Origin: Streptantibioticus_A sp037034305
Lineage (GTDB): Bacteria > Actinomycetota > Actinomycetes > Streptomycetales > Streptomycetaceae
Reading direction: 5' to 3'
Assembly: GCA_037034305.1 (NCBI GenBank)
Contig: JBAGJY010000011.1
Location: forward strand, 124,001-188,000
DNA: 64,000 nucleotides
The translations under genes were made by a program, and so were the position numbers. Positions 52,915 to 61,242 of this stretch are shown here, one piece after another (position 1 is the stretch's first letter; each line of letters begins with the position of its first letter). The notes under the pieces were generated by a model. It ran no database searches. It had not been told where the DNA came from and saw only the letters and a list, made by a program, of their open reading frames with translations.

Positions 52915-54191
52915 CCAACGCGCGCGACGCGAGGTCCTCGGAGGGTCGTTCCGCGCCGCGCGGCGACCGTCCACAAGCCGGGTTCCTTGAGATGTGGCGG
53001 GAGCTGCTGCCGATCGGGCGTGACGCCCGGTCGGGTGGGTACCGGCGGTTCGCCTGGACCGGGGCCGACGCCGAGTGCCGGGCGTGGTTCCGGGCGCAGG
53101 CGCAATCGCGCGCGCTGGCGTACGAGGTGGACCGCAACGGCAACCAGTGGGCATGGCTCGGTGACCCGGCCGCCGGGGACGCCGTCGTCACCGGCTCGCA
53201 CCTGGACTCCGTGCCCGACGGCGGCGCGTTCGACGGACCGCTCGGTGTGGTGTCCTCCTTCGCCGCCCTCGACGAGCTGCGGGCCCGGGGCGTCAGCCCC
53301 ACCCGTCCGCTGGCGATCGTCAACTTCGGCGACGAGGAGGGCGCCCGATTCGGCCTCGCCTGCGTCGGCTCCCGGCTGAGCGCGGGCCAGCTCACCGCCG
53401 AGCAGGCCGCCGGACTGCGGGACGCGGACGGCGTCAGCCTGCCGCAGGCCATGGAGCGCGCCGGATACGACCCCGAGGCCATCGGCCCGGACCCCGAACG
53501 GCTCGCCCGGATCGGCGCGTTCGTGGAACTCCACGTCGAACAGGGCCGGGCGCTCGACCTGCGCGGCGACCCGGTCGGCGTGGCGTCCGCGATATGGCCG
53601 CACGGCCGCTGGCGCTTCGACTTCCACGGCGAGGCCAACCACGCCGGGACCACCCGGTTGGCGGATCGTCGCGACCCGATGCTGACGTATGCCACCACCG
53701 TGCTGGCCGCCCGCAAGAAGGCGCGGCTGGCCGGTGCCCTGGCCACCTTCGGCAAGGTCGCGGTCGAACCCAACGGCGTCAACGCCATCCCCTCCCTGGT
53801 CCGTGGCTGGCTGGACTCCCGTGCCGCCGACGAGCCCACGCTGGCCGCCGTGGTCGAGGAGATCGAGCGCGCGGCCACCGAACGCGGTGAGCGCGACGGC
53901 GTCGAGGTACGGGTCACCCGGGAGTCGTTCACTCCGGTGGTGGAGTTCGAGCACGCGCTGCGCGACGAGGTCGCCAGGCTGCTGTCGCCCCAGGGCCGCA
54001 CGGTGCCGGTTCTGCCGACCGGCGCGGGACACGACGCGGGTATTTTGTCCGCCTCCGTTCCCACCGCCATGCTGTTCGTACGGAACCCCACCGGGGTTTC
54101 GCACTCCCCGGCCGAGCACGCCGCCGAGGACGACTGCCTCGCCGGAGTGCTCGCGCTCGCCGACGTACTGGAGGGCCTGGCGTGTCGCTGA
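52911..54191 (+). CDS. M20-family allantoate amidohydrolase-like enzyme
   Basis: 426 residues. Metal-binding motifs of the AllC/hydantoinase-carbamoylase group: GSHLDSVPDGGAFDGPLGV (His, Asp), NFGDEEGARFGLACVGSR (Glu-Glu), AFVELHVEQGRALD (His), and GAGHDAGILSASVPTAM with SHSPAEHAAEDD near the C-terminus. Start GTG overlaps the hutU stop (GTGA) and the stop overlaps hutF by 10 bp. Place in the operon suggests it hydrolyses N-formyl-L-glutamate or another N-substituted glutamate, replacing the missing HutG. Family membership is solid; the substrate is inference. Confidence 0.88.
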   Translation: MTNARDARSSEGRSAPRGDRPQAGFLEMWRELLPIGRDARSGGYRRFAWTGADAECRAWFRAQAQSRALAYEVDRNGNQWAWLGDPAAGDAVVTGSHLDSVPDGGAFDGPLGVVSSFAALDELRARGVSPTRPLAIVNFGDEEGARFGLACVGSRLSAGQLTAEQAAGLRDADGVSLPQAMERAGYDPEAIGPDPERLARIGAFVELHVEQGRALDLRGDPVGVASAIWPHGRWRFDFHGEANHAGTTRLADRRDPMLTYATTVLAARKKARLAGALATFGKVAVEPNGVNAIPSLVRGWLDSRAADEPTLAAVVEEIERAATERGERDGVEVRVTRESFTPVVEFEHALRDEVARLLSPQGRTVPVLPTGAGHDAGILSASVPTAMLFVRNPTGVSHSPAEHAAEDDCLAGVLALADVLEGLACR

Positions 54192-55597
54192 CGCCGCAGA
54201 CCTACTGGGCGGAGTACGCCTGGATCGACGGCCGGGTCGAGGGCGAGGTGGTGATCGAGTCCGCCCCCGACGGCCGGATCGCCGCCGTGCGGACCTCGGT
54301 GGAGACCCCGCCCGCCGGAGCGGTGCGGCTGCCCGGGCTCACCCTGCCCGGTCTGGCCAACGCCCACTCGCACGCCTTCCACCGCGCCCTGCGCGGTACC
54401 GTCCAGGCCGAGCACGGCGCCGCCGTGCCGCGTCCGCCGGGCCAGCGGCCGGCCGCCGGGGACGGCGAGCGGGCCCCGGACTCCTTCTGGACCTGGCGCG
54501 AGGTGATGTACGCCGTCGCCCAGAACCTCACCCCAGAGCGGTACTTCGACCTCGCCCGCGCCGTCTACGCGGAGATGGCGCTGGCCGGGATCACCTGCGT
54601 CGGAGAGTTCCACTACGTCCACCACCAGCCCGACGGCACCCCCTACGGCGAACCCAACGCGATGGGCGACGCGCTGATCGCCGCCGCGGCGGACGCGGGT
54701 ATCCGCATCACCCTGCTCGACACCTGCTACCTCTCCTCCGGTTTCGGCGCCGCCCCCGGGCCGCGCCAGCTGCGCTTCAGCGACGGCGACGCGGGCGCCT
54801 GGGCGGCCCGTGCCGCCGCGATCAAGACGGACGGCGAGCACGCCAGGGTCGGCGCGGCCATCCACTCGGTGCGGGCGGTCCCCGCGGAGCAGCTCGCCAC
54901 CGTGGTGCGCTGGGCCGACGAGCGGCACGCACCGCTGCACGTGCACCTGTCCGAGCAGCCCGCGGAGAACGAGGCGTGCCTGCGGGCGCACGGCCGCACC
55001 CCGGCCCAACTGCTCGCCGACCACGGCGCGTTGGGGCCGCGCACCACCGCCGTCCACGCCACGCACCTGACGGAGCAGGACATCCGGTTGATCGGCGGCG
55101 CCTCGGCGACCGTCTGCATGTGCCCCACCACCGAGCGGGACCTGGCGGACGGCATCGGCCCCGCCGTCCAACTCCAGCGCGCGGGCAGCCCGTTGAGCCT
55201 GGGCAGCGACAGCCACGCGGTCATCGACCTGCTGGAAGAGGCCCGCGCGATGGAACTGGACGAGCGGCTGCGCACGGGCGCGCGCGGCCACTGGACGGCG
55301 GCCGAACTGCTGCGCGCCGCCACCGAGGACGGGCACGCGTGCCTCGGCTGGTCCGACGCGGGCCGCATCGAGCCCGGTTACCTCGCCGACCTCACCACGA
55401 TCGCTCTGGACTCGGTCCGCACCGCGGGTACCCCGGCCCGACTGGGCGCCGAGACGGCCGTATTCGCCGCCTCCAACGCGGACGTGCGGCACACCGTGGT
55501 CGCGGGCCGCCACATCGTGCGCGACGGACACCACCAACTGGTCCAGGGTGTCGCCGGAGCGCTGGCCGAGGCCATCGCCGCGGTACGCACCCCATGA
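54182..55597 (+). CDS. hutF: Formimidoylglutamate deiminase
   Basis: 471 residues from the GTG at 54182. An amidohydrolase-superfamily enzyme that removes ammonia from N-formimino-glutamate. Metal site LANAHSHAFHRALRG (HxH), HVHLSEQPAENEACL with the third His, and LSLGSDSHAVIDL with the metal Asp. It overlaps both neighbours, so the operon is tightly coupled. Its presence means the organism uses the N-formylglutamate route and not direct hydrolysis to formamide. Confidence 0.93.
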   Translation: MSLTPQTYWAEYAWIDGRVEGEVVIESAPDGRIAAVRTSVETPPAGAVRLPGLTLPGLANAHSHAFHRALRGTVQAEHGAAVPRPPGQRPAAGDGERAPDSFWTWREVMYAVAQNLTPERYFDLARAVYAEMALAGITCVGEFHYVHHQPDGTPYGEPNAMGDALIAAAADAGIRITLLDTCYLSSGFGAAPGPRQLRFSDGDAGAWAARAAAIKTDGEHARVGAAIHSVRAVPAEQLATVVRWADERHAPLHVHLSEQPAENEACLRAHGRTPAQLLADHGALGPRTTAVHATHLTEQDIRLIGGASATVCMCPTTERDLADGIGPAVQLQRAGSPLSLGSDSHAVIDLLEEARAMELDERLRTGARGHWTAAELLRAATEDGHACLGWSDAGRIEPGYLADLTTIALDSVRTAGTPARLGAETAVFAASNADVRHTVVAGRHIVRDGHHQLVQGVAGALAEAIAAVRTP

Positions 55598-56793
55598 CCC
55601 CGCAGCCGAAGGACACCACCACACCGATGGCGACCGCGATCACCAACATCAGCAGCCTCGTCACCAACGATCCCTCCCTCGGTCACGGCCCCTTGGGCAT
55701 CATCGAAAGCGCGGCCGTCGTCATCGACGGCGACCGCATCGCCTGGGTCGGCACCAACAGCAAAGCACCCGCCACTGACAGTCACCTCGACGCCGAGGGC
55801 AGGGCGGTGCTGCCGGGCTTCGTGGACTCCCACTCCCACCTGGTGTTCGCCGGTGACCGCACCGCCGAGTTCAACGCCCGCATGGAGGGCCGCCCCTACT
55901 CCGCGGGCGGCATCCGCACCACCGTCGCGGCCACCCGCGCCGCCTCGGACGCCGAACTCGACGCCACCGTGGCCCGTTTCGTCGCCGAGGCGCTGCGCCA
56001 GGGCACGACCACCGTCGAGACCAAGTCCGGCTACGGGCTCACCGTGGAGGACGAGGCCCGCGCACTGCGCGTCGCCGCCCGCCACACCGACGAAGTGACG
56101 TTTCTGGGGGCGCACATCGTCGCCCCCGAGTACGCCGAGGACCCGGCCGGTTACGTCGAGTTGGTGACCGGTCCCATGCTGGAGGCCTGCGCGCCACACG
56201 CCCGCTGGGTCGACGTCTTCTGCGAGCGCGGCGCGTTCGACGGCGACCAGGCCCGGGCGATCCTCACCGCCGGAGCCGCGCGCGGACTCACCCCGCGCGT
56301 GCATGCCAACCAGCTCGGGCCCGGGCCCGGCGTCCAGCTCGCCGTCGAACTCGGCGCGGCCTCCGCCGACCACTGCACGCACCTCACCGACTCCGACGTG
56401 GACGCGCTGGCCTGCGGGGAGACCGTGGCGACGCTGCTGCCGGGCGCCGAGTTCTCCACCCGGTCCCGGTACCCGGACGCCCGGCGGCTGTTGGACGCCG
56501 GTGCCACCGTCGCCCTGTCCACCGACTGCAACCCCGGCTCGTCCTTCACCAGCTCCATGCCGTTCTGCATCGCGCTGGCGGTACGGGAGATGGGCATGAC
56601 GCCCGACGAGGCGGTCCGCGCCGCCACCTTCGGTGGGGCGCGGGCACTGCGGCGCACCGACGTCGGCCGGGTGGCGGTCGGCGCCCGGGCGGACCTGGTG
56701 CTGCTCGACGCCCCTTCGCATGTGCACCTGGCCTACCGACCCGGGGTTCCGCTGGCGGCGGCTGTGTGGCGCGCAGGCGTCCTGGTCCGCTGA
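55594..56793 (+). CDS. hutI: Imidazolonepropionase
   Basis: 399 residues from the ATG at 55594 (ATGA overlap with hutF). Opens the imidazolone ring to give N-formimino-L-glutamate. Metal ligands are in GFVDSHSHLVFAGDR (HxH), GLTPRVHANQLGPG (His) and ALSTDCNPGSSFT (Asp); TVETKSGYGLTVEDE is typical of the family. The last gene of the hut operon. Confidence 0.96.
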   Translation: MTPQPKDTTTPMATAITNISSLVTNDPSLGHGPLGIIESAAVVIDGDRIAWVGTNSKAPATDSHLDAEGRAVLPGFVDSHSHLVFAGDRTAEFNARMEGRPYSAGGIRTTVAATRAASDAELDATVARFVAEALRQGTTTVETKSGYGLTVEDEARALRVAARHTDEVTFLGAHIVAPEYAEDPAGYVELVTGPMLEACAPHARWVDVFCERGAFDGDQARAILTAGAARGLTPRVHANQLGPGPGVQLAVELGAASADHCTHLTDSDVDALACGETVATLLPGAEFSTRSRYPDARRLLDAGATVALSTDCNPGSSFTSSMPFCIALAVREMGMTPDEAVRAATFGGARALRRTDVGRVAVGARADLVLLDAPSHVHLAYRPGVPLAAAVWRAGVLVR

Positions 56794-56881
56794 CCTGGGG
56801 CTGCCCTTCGCGGTGCGGTGGTTCGGCACCGCCGGGCTCCGCCGTCGTCGGTGGCTCCGTCGCGGCGGCGCGCAAGCGAAA

Positions 56882-56909
56882 CGGTGGGCCCGGTGCTCCG
56901 GACCCACCG
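56882..56909. terminator. Hairpin between hutI and the sigma factor gene
   Basis: Stem CGGTGGG/CCCACCG, one C-A mismatch, then CCGG/CCGG with a TGCT loop, between convergent genes. Confidence 0.6.
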
Positions 56910-56922
56910 CGTGCTCGCCGGT

Positions 56923-57846
56923 CTACTCCTCGATCAGCAGGCCCCGCCTGAGGCGGGACAGCGTCCGCGTCAGGAGGCGTGAGACGTGCATCTGGGAGAT
57001 GCCCAGTTCCTCACCGATCTCCGACTGGGTCAGGTTGCCGACGAAGCGCAGCGAGAGGATCTTGCGGTCCCGCGAGGAGAGTTCCGCGATCAACGGCTTG
57101 AGCGACTCGACGTACTCGATGCCCTCCAGGCCGTGGTCCTCGTAGCCGATGCGGTCGGCGAGCGCGGCCTCGGAGTCGTCCTCCTCCGGCTGGGCGTCCA
57201 GCGAGCTGGCGGTGTACGCGTTGCTCGCCGCCATGCCCTCGACGACCTCTTCCTCGCTGAGGCCGAGCCGTTGGGCCAGTTCCGCCACGGTGGGGGAGCG
57301 GTCCAGCCGCTGGGCGAGCTCGTCGCCCGCCTTGGCCAGGTCGAGCCGCAGTTCCTGGAGCCGTCGCGGCACCCGTACCGACCAGCTGGTGTCACGGAAG
57401 AAACGCTTGATCTCACCGATGATCGTCGGCATCGCGAAGGTGGGGAACTCCACACCCCGGCTCAGCTCGAACCGGTCGATCGCCTTGATCAACCCGATCG
57501 TGCCGACCTGAACGATGTCCTCCATCGGCTCGCTGCGCGAGCGGAAGCGGGAGGCCGCGAACTTCACCAGGGCGAGGTTCAGCTCGACCAGGGTGTTGCG
57601 GACGTAGGCGTACTCGTGCGTACCCTCCTCCAGCGTCTCCAGGCGCTGGAAGAGCGTCTTGGACAGGGCCCTCGCGTCCAGCGGCGCCACCTCGTCGAAC
57701 GGCGGAATCGCCGGCAGGTCGGCGAGCACCTCAAGGTCCGGGAGCGGCGTCGACGCGTCTGGCGTCTCCGAGGTTCCGGCCTGCGGCTCCGCAGCGGATC
57801 CGTAGTCCGTCTCCTGAAGCGTCTGTGCGTCGAGCTGGGATGCCAT
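56923..57846 (-). CDS. sigI: SigB/SigF-family RNA polymerase sigma factor (SigI-like)
   Basis: 307 residues from the ATG at 57846, with GGGAGGAG upstream. A group-3 sigma factor of the SigB/F/G stress and sporulation type. Region 2 is EDIVQVGTIGLIKAIDRFELSRGVEFPTFA, followed by IIGEIKRFFRDTSWSVRVPRR; region 3 is DLAKAGDELAQRLDRSPTVAELA; and region 4 has NLTQSEIGEELGISQMHVSRLL. An acidic, unstructured N-terminus of about 60 residues precedes it. The neighbouring STAS and ATPase genes make a partner-switching module. The symbol follows the position equivalent to sigI in S. coelicolor and is tentative. Confidence 0.88.
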   Translation of the reverse strand: MASQLDAQTLQETDYGSAAEPQAGTSETPDASTPLPDLEVLADLPAIPPFDEVAPLDARALSKTLFQRLETLEEGTHEYAYVRNTLVELNLALVKFAASRFRSRSEPMEDIVQVGTIGLIKAIDRFELSRGVEFPTFAMPTIIGEIKRFFRDTSWSVRVPRRLQELRLDLAKAGDELAQRLDRSPTVAELAQRLGLSEEEVVEGMAASNAYTASSLDAQPEEDDSEAALADRIGYEDHGLEGIEYVESLKPLIAELSSRDRKILSLRFVGNLTQSEIGEELGISQMHVSRLLTRTLSRLRRGLLIEE

Positions 57847-58109
57847 GATCTCCTCCCTCAGGCGGGCCGAAGGCTGCCGCTGCCATGCCTGGCGTGCTGC
57901 TGTGCGGCGCCTCCAACCGGCCGTGTACGGACATCTCCTTTCCAGCCCTACCCGGTTTGGCCTCCCACTTGCAAGTTTGCGGGGAAGTCCTAATAGAGCT
58001 GTTACGAGCGGCGGTGATCACCCTCCGTGGCCGGGGCACCGACTACCGTCCGGTTCCCGGACGGCGTAAGGTTCGAGGGCGCAGCCACAGGCAACCAGGA
58101 GGAACGCGC

Positions 58110-58478
58110 ATGGATCGCGGGATGGTCGGGACCGCCGGCCGGGACCGTCTCAGTGTCGCTGTGCAGCGGCGCGGACACTGTGCGATCTTCACCCCCGCCG
58201 GTGAGTTGGATCACCACACCGCCGAGCTTCTGCGGGAGCCGATGGAGAGCAGTGTCGACGAGGGATGCAGCAAGCTCGTCGTGGACTGCTCGCGGCTTGA
58301 GTTCTGTGATTCCACCGGCCTGAACGTGTTGCTCGGGGCCCGGCTGAAGGCCGAGGCCGCAGGTGGCGGCGTGCACCTCGCCGGGCTGCTTCCGGTGGTG
58401 GCTCGGGTGTTCGAGATCACCGGCGCGGAAGCTGTTTTTACCGTCCATGACACTCTCGCCGACGCGTTGAACGAGTGA
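58110..58478 (+). CDS. STAS-domain anti-sigma factor antagonist
   Basis: 122 residues from the ATG at 58110, with AGGAGG 8-9 bases upstream. A single STAS domain: CAIFTPAGELDHHTAELLRE and LVVDCSRLEFCDSTGLNVLLGA, whose Ser in DSTG is the residue phosphorylated by the anti-sigma kinase. Unphosphorylated, it would bind the anti-sigma factor and free the sigma factor. It is divergent from the sigma gene and 133 bp upstream of the ATPase gene. Confidence 0.92.
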   Translation: MDRGMVGTAGRDRLSVAVQRRGHCAIFTPAGELDHHTAELLREPMESSVDEGCSKLVVDCSRLEFCDSTGLNVLLGARLKAEAAGGGVHLAGLLPVVARVFEITGAEAVFTVHDTLADALNE

Positions 58479-58611
58479 CGTGAACCGTGGCGGCGTCCTC
58501 TGCCGAGGGCGACCAGTGCCACACCGGCTCGCGAGAATCCGGGGGTGTTGCCCGGGTTGCGGCGGGCAGGAGACTCCTCGAACTGTCGGACATCGGTGAG
58601 GTGAAGCGCTG

Positions 58612-59112
58612 ATGAGCACCACCCGGCCCTTTGCGCCGGACGACCGTGATCGCAATCACGGCGACGTCCGCGAATCAGGCATGCCCATGACGGGTACGCC
58701 GGGGTACCAGGTGCGCACGCTCACGCTCGCCGACGCCAGTGGCGTGGTTCCGCTCGCCCGCGACTTCACCCGTCAGGCGCTGTACGACTGGGGCTGGCTG
58801 CCCGCCACCACCGCCGAGCGGCGGGCCAGCGCCGAGGACATCCTGCTGGTCGTCTCGGAACTGGTCACCAACGCCTGCCTGCACGGCGGCGGCCCCGACG
58901 GGCTGCGGTTGCACTGCGCCCCCAAGGTGCTGCGGCTGGAGGTGTCCGACGGCAGCTCCGGCGACCCCACGCCGCGCACCCCGCACCGGGCGGGCCGCCC
59001 CGGGGGCCACGGGATGTTCATCGTGGAGCGGCTCTGCCTCGACTGGGGTGTGGTGCGCAATACGGCCCGCCCCGGGAAAACCGTTTGGGCAGAGGTCGCC
59101 TGGCCGGGCTGA
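58612..59112 (+). CDS. RsbW-like anti-sigma factor (HATPase_c)
   Basis: 166 residues. GHKL ATP-binding fold: N-box LLVVSELVTNACLHGG, G1 LEVSDGSSG, and G2 GGHGMFIVERLCLDWG. It has the size and order of stand-alone Streptomyces RsbW/PrsI-type anti-sigma kinases. The first 25 residues are hydrophilic; an ATG at 58681 is an alternative start. It probably binds and inhibits the SigI-like factor and phosphorylates the STAS protein. Confidence 0.88.
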   Translation: MSTTRPFAPDDRDRNHGDVRESGMPMTGTPGYQVRTLTLADASGVVPLARDFTRQALYDWGWLPATTAERRASAEDILLVVSELVTNACLHGGGPDGLRLHCAPKVLRLEVSDGSSGDPTPRTPHRAGRPGGHGMFIVERLCLDWGVVRNTARPGKTVWAEVAWPG

Positions 59113-59483
59113 GCGCTCCGCTGGGAGTGCGGCGACGCCCCGTCGCTCGTCCGTGTCGCCATTCGTGGCTGATGGCGCGGTTCCCCGCGCCCCTTCAGGA
59201 CGCTGGTCAGCCGTAGTGGACCACGCCTGACCTGCTTGGTGTCCGCCCGCTGCGCGGGGCGTGCGGCGTCGGCCCCGCGGCTGTGATCGCGTCAGGGGCG
59301 CCCGGCGCATGTCCTCAGCGGCACCGTTCAGCCGGTGGCGCGCGGCTGACGTTCGGGCGGTGGTGTGCGAACCGGGCGCGGTGGCGTGCGCGAACCCCCT
59401 TCCCTTGGCGAGAGCCCCGGCGTACCGTCGGATCTCCGAATCTGATGTACCGTCAGTAACTTTTCGGCCGAAGGGAGTTGGCG
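59113..59483. other. Gene-free stretch before the surface-protein operon
   Basis: 370 bp without a convincing gene. Near the right end, GATGTACCGTCAGTAAC precedes AAGGGAG and the start codon and may be part of the operon promoter or leader. Confidence 0.4.
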
Positions 59484-60215
59484 ATGTCGTACGCCGCGAG
59501 CGGGACCGCGGTCCGGGGCGGAGCGCTCGCCCTGGCCGCGACGGTGGTGGTCGGGGTGGCGCTGGGCACGGCCCCGGCCGCCTACGCCACGACGGTGCCC
59601 GTCGACTACCAGTGCCAGACCCCGATCGGCAACAAGGGCGCCGTCTCGCCCATCGACATCAAGGCCGCGCCCAGCGGCTCGGACTACAAGCTCACCATGT
59701 CCTTCGAGAAGGGCGTCTCCTCCAGCCCCATCGAACTCGGCAAGGGCGCGATGAACCCCAGTGCCGTCATCAAGGTCGGCGGCGCCGACTCGGGCACGGT
59801 CGACGTCTCCGGACCGCCCAACGACGCGCCGATCCCCGCCAACACTCCGATCAAGATCAACGACCTGAGCGGTACGTACACCCCGCACGCCACCGGCAAG
59901 GTCACCTTCACCGCGGGCACCCTCACCATCAAGGCGCTCGGTACCACCACGACGTGCACCGCGAGCAACAACCCGGGCCCCTCGCTGACCCTCGATGTCA
60001 CCGCTGCGGGCGGATCCGGCGGTTCCGGCGGCTCGGGCTCCGCCTCCGGTTCCGGTTCCGGTTCCGCCTCCGGTTCCGGTTCCGGATCGGGCGGGCAGTT
60101 GCCGCAGACCGGCCCGGACGACTCCACGGTCGCGTTGGCCACCTTCGGCGGCACCGTGCTGCTGCTCGGCGCGGGCGGCGTGCTGTGGCTGGCCCGCCGC
60201 AACCAGCCGCGCTGA
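59484..60215 (+). CDS. LPXTG-anchored surface protein
   Basis: 243 residues from the ATG at 59484, six bases after AAGGGAG. Signal peptide to about residue 35 (GTAPAAYA). One beta-rich domain of about 125 residues, from VPVDYQCQTPIGNKGAVSP to a second Cys in TTTTCTASN (likely disulfide). A Gly/Ser linker, then LPQTG, a hydrophobic helix and the tail RRNQPR form a sortase signal. The same domain occurs in the last gene of this operon. A hairpin after the stop may reduce read-through to the next genes. Confidence 0.85.
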   Translation: MSYAASGTAVRGGALALAATVVVGVALGTAPAAYATTVPVDYQCQTPIGNKGAVSPIDIKAAPSGSDYKLTMSFEKGVSSSPIELGKGAMNPSAVIKVGGADSGTVDVSGPPNDAPIPANTPIKINDLSGTYTPHATGKVTFTAGTLTIKALGTTTTCTASNNPGPSLTLDVTAAGGSGGSGGSGSASGSGSGSASGSGSGSGGQLPQTGPDDSTVALATFGGTVLLLGAGGVLWLARRNQPR

Positions 60216-60252
60216 GCGGCCTCGGGGGCGTGCCCGACATCCCCGAGGCCGC
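60216..60252 (+). terminator. Intercistronic hairpin (attenuator) in the surface operon
   Basis: Perfect 12-bp stem GCGGCCTCGGGG/CCCCGAGGCCGC, immediately after the stop of the first gene and 64 bp before the next start. Confidence 0.65.
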
Positions 60253-60315
60253 TTAGGGGGTCGCAGACCCCACCGGACACGCCTCAGGCCCGGTACGGCG
60301 GAAGGAGTGCGGCCC

Positions 60316-61242
60316 ATGGCGTCCCCCAACCCGTCCCCCGAGCCCCCGGCCGCGGCGCCGCGGGGGTTCGGTGCCGTGCTCGCGGTGTTGCTGGCCTGCG
60401 CGGCCCTCGGCGGATGGACCGCGGCCCCCGCGGGCGACCGCCCGTACTTCTACCTGGAGTCCGGCCCGGGAACGGTCGCCCAGGACACCGTGTCGGTGGC
60501 CAACTCCGCCGACCGGCCCGAGCGGTTCACGCTCCACGGCGTCGACGCGCACCCGAGCGCGCACGGCGGTTTCGCGGTGCGCGACGCCGCCGACAGCACC
60601 GACTCCGGCACCTGGACGCGGTTCGCCTCGTCCTCGGTGCGGGTTCCGGCCAGGACCCGCGCGGACATACCGTTCACCGTCACCGTGCCCGATACCGCGT
60701 CGCCCGGGGACCATCCGGCCGCCATCGTCATCGAGGATGGCACCGGCAGGCGCACCACCGTCCCGGTGCACCTGCGGGTCACCGGCCGCGCCCTGGCCGC
60801 GCTCGGCGTCGAGGACGTCGCCGTGGCCCGCACCGCGCACGGCACGTGGATCCGCTACGCCCTGGTCAACCGCGGCAACACCGCGCTCACCCCGAGCGTC
60901 ACCGTGCGCGTCGACGGCCTGCTGGGCACATCGCTGCGCCGCCCGGCGCGTCAGCTGTCCGTGCTCCCGCCAGGTCACCGGGTCCAACTGGCCGAACCCT
61001 GGCCGCGCCCCCCGGCGCTGGACCGCACCCGCGTCCGGGTGACGGCCGTGGCGGGCGGCGCGACGGCGGTGGGCACCGCGGGCTACACGGCCGTGCCCTG
61101 GGCGCTGGTCGGCGGGGTGTGCGGGGCAGGCGGATGCGCCGCCGTTGCGCTCCTGGCGCGCCGCCGAAGCGGGGGCGGCGGCTGCGACGACGGCGGGCAA
61201 CACGGCGGCGGCGCACGGGAACTGGCGGGAGCGACGACATGA
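60316..61242 (+). CDS. Secreted WxL/DUF916-like protein with C-terminal membrane helix
   Basis: 308 residues from the ATG at 60316, with GAAGGAG upstream. Signal peptide (about residues 18-42), a DUF916-like Ig-type domain (FYLESGPGTVAQDTVSVANSADRPERFTL, then DIPFTVTVPDTASPGDHPAAI), a second beta-domain, and a C-terminal helix near residues 258-280 followed by a basic Gly-rich tail. DUF916 proteins of low-GC Gram-positives associate with WxL surface complexes. Coupled to the next gene by ATGA. Confidence 0.75.
   Translation: MASPNPSPEPPAAAPRGFGAVLAVLLACAALGGWTAAPAGDRPYFYLESGPGTVAQDTVSVANSADRPERFTLHGVDAHPSAHGGFAVRDAADSTDSGTWTRFASSSVRVPARTRADIPFTVTVPDTASPGDHPAAIVIEDGTGRRTTVPVHLRVTGRALAALGVEDVAVARTAHGTWIRYALVNRGNTALTPSVTVRVDGLLGTSLRRPARQLSVLPPGHRVQLAEPWPRPPALDRTRVRVTAVAGGATAVGTAGYTAVPWALVGGVCGAGGCAAVALLARRRSGGGGCDDGGQHGGGARELAGATT

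Noticed and set aside
53689..55593. Upstream extension of the hutI frame through hutF
   Set aside because: It is an out-of-frame reading of hutF; the true hutI begins at the ATG overlapping the hutF stop.
57948..57980. SigB-type promoter (GGGTAG on the minus strand) before the sigma gene
   Set aside because: No GNNT-type -35 element at 14-16 bp spacing; only the -10-like hexamer fits.
57731..58039. Small minus-strand frame upstream of the sigma factor, with AAAGGAG before an ATG
   Set aside because: It runs into the sigma gene in another frame, and the Arg/Gly-rich product has no family features. The SD-ATG could be a leader ORF, but there is no support.
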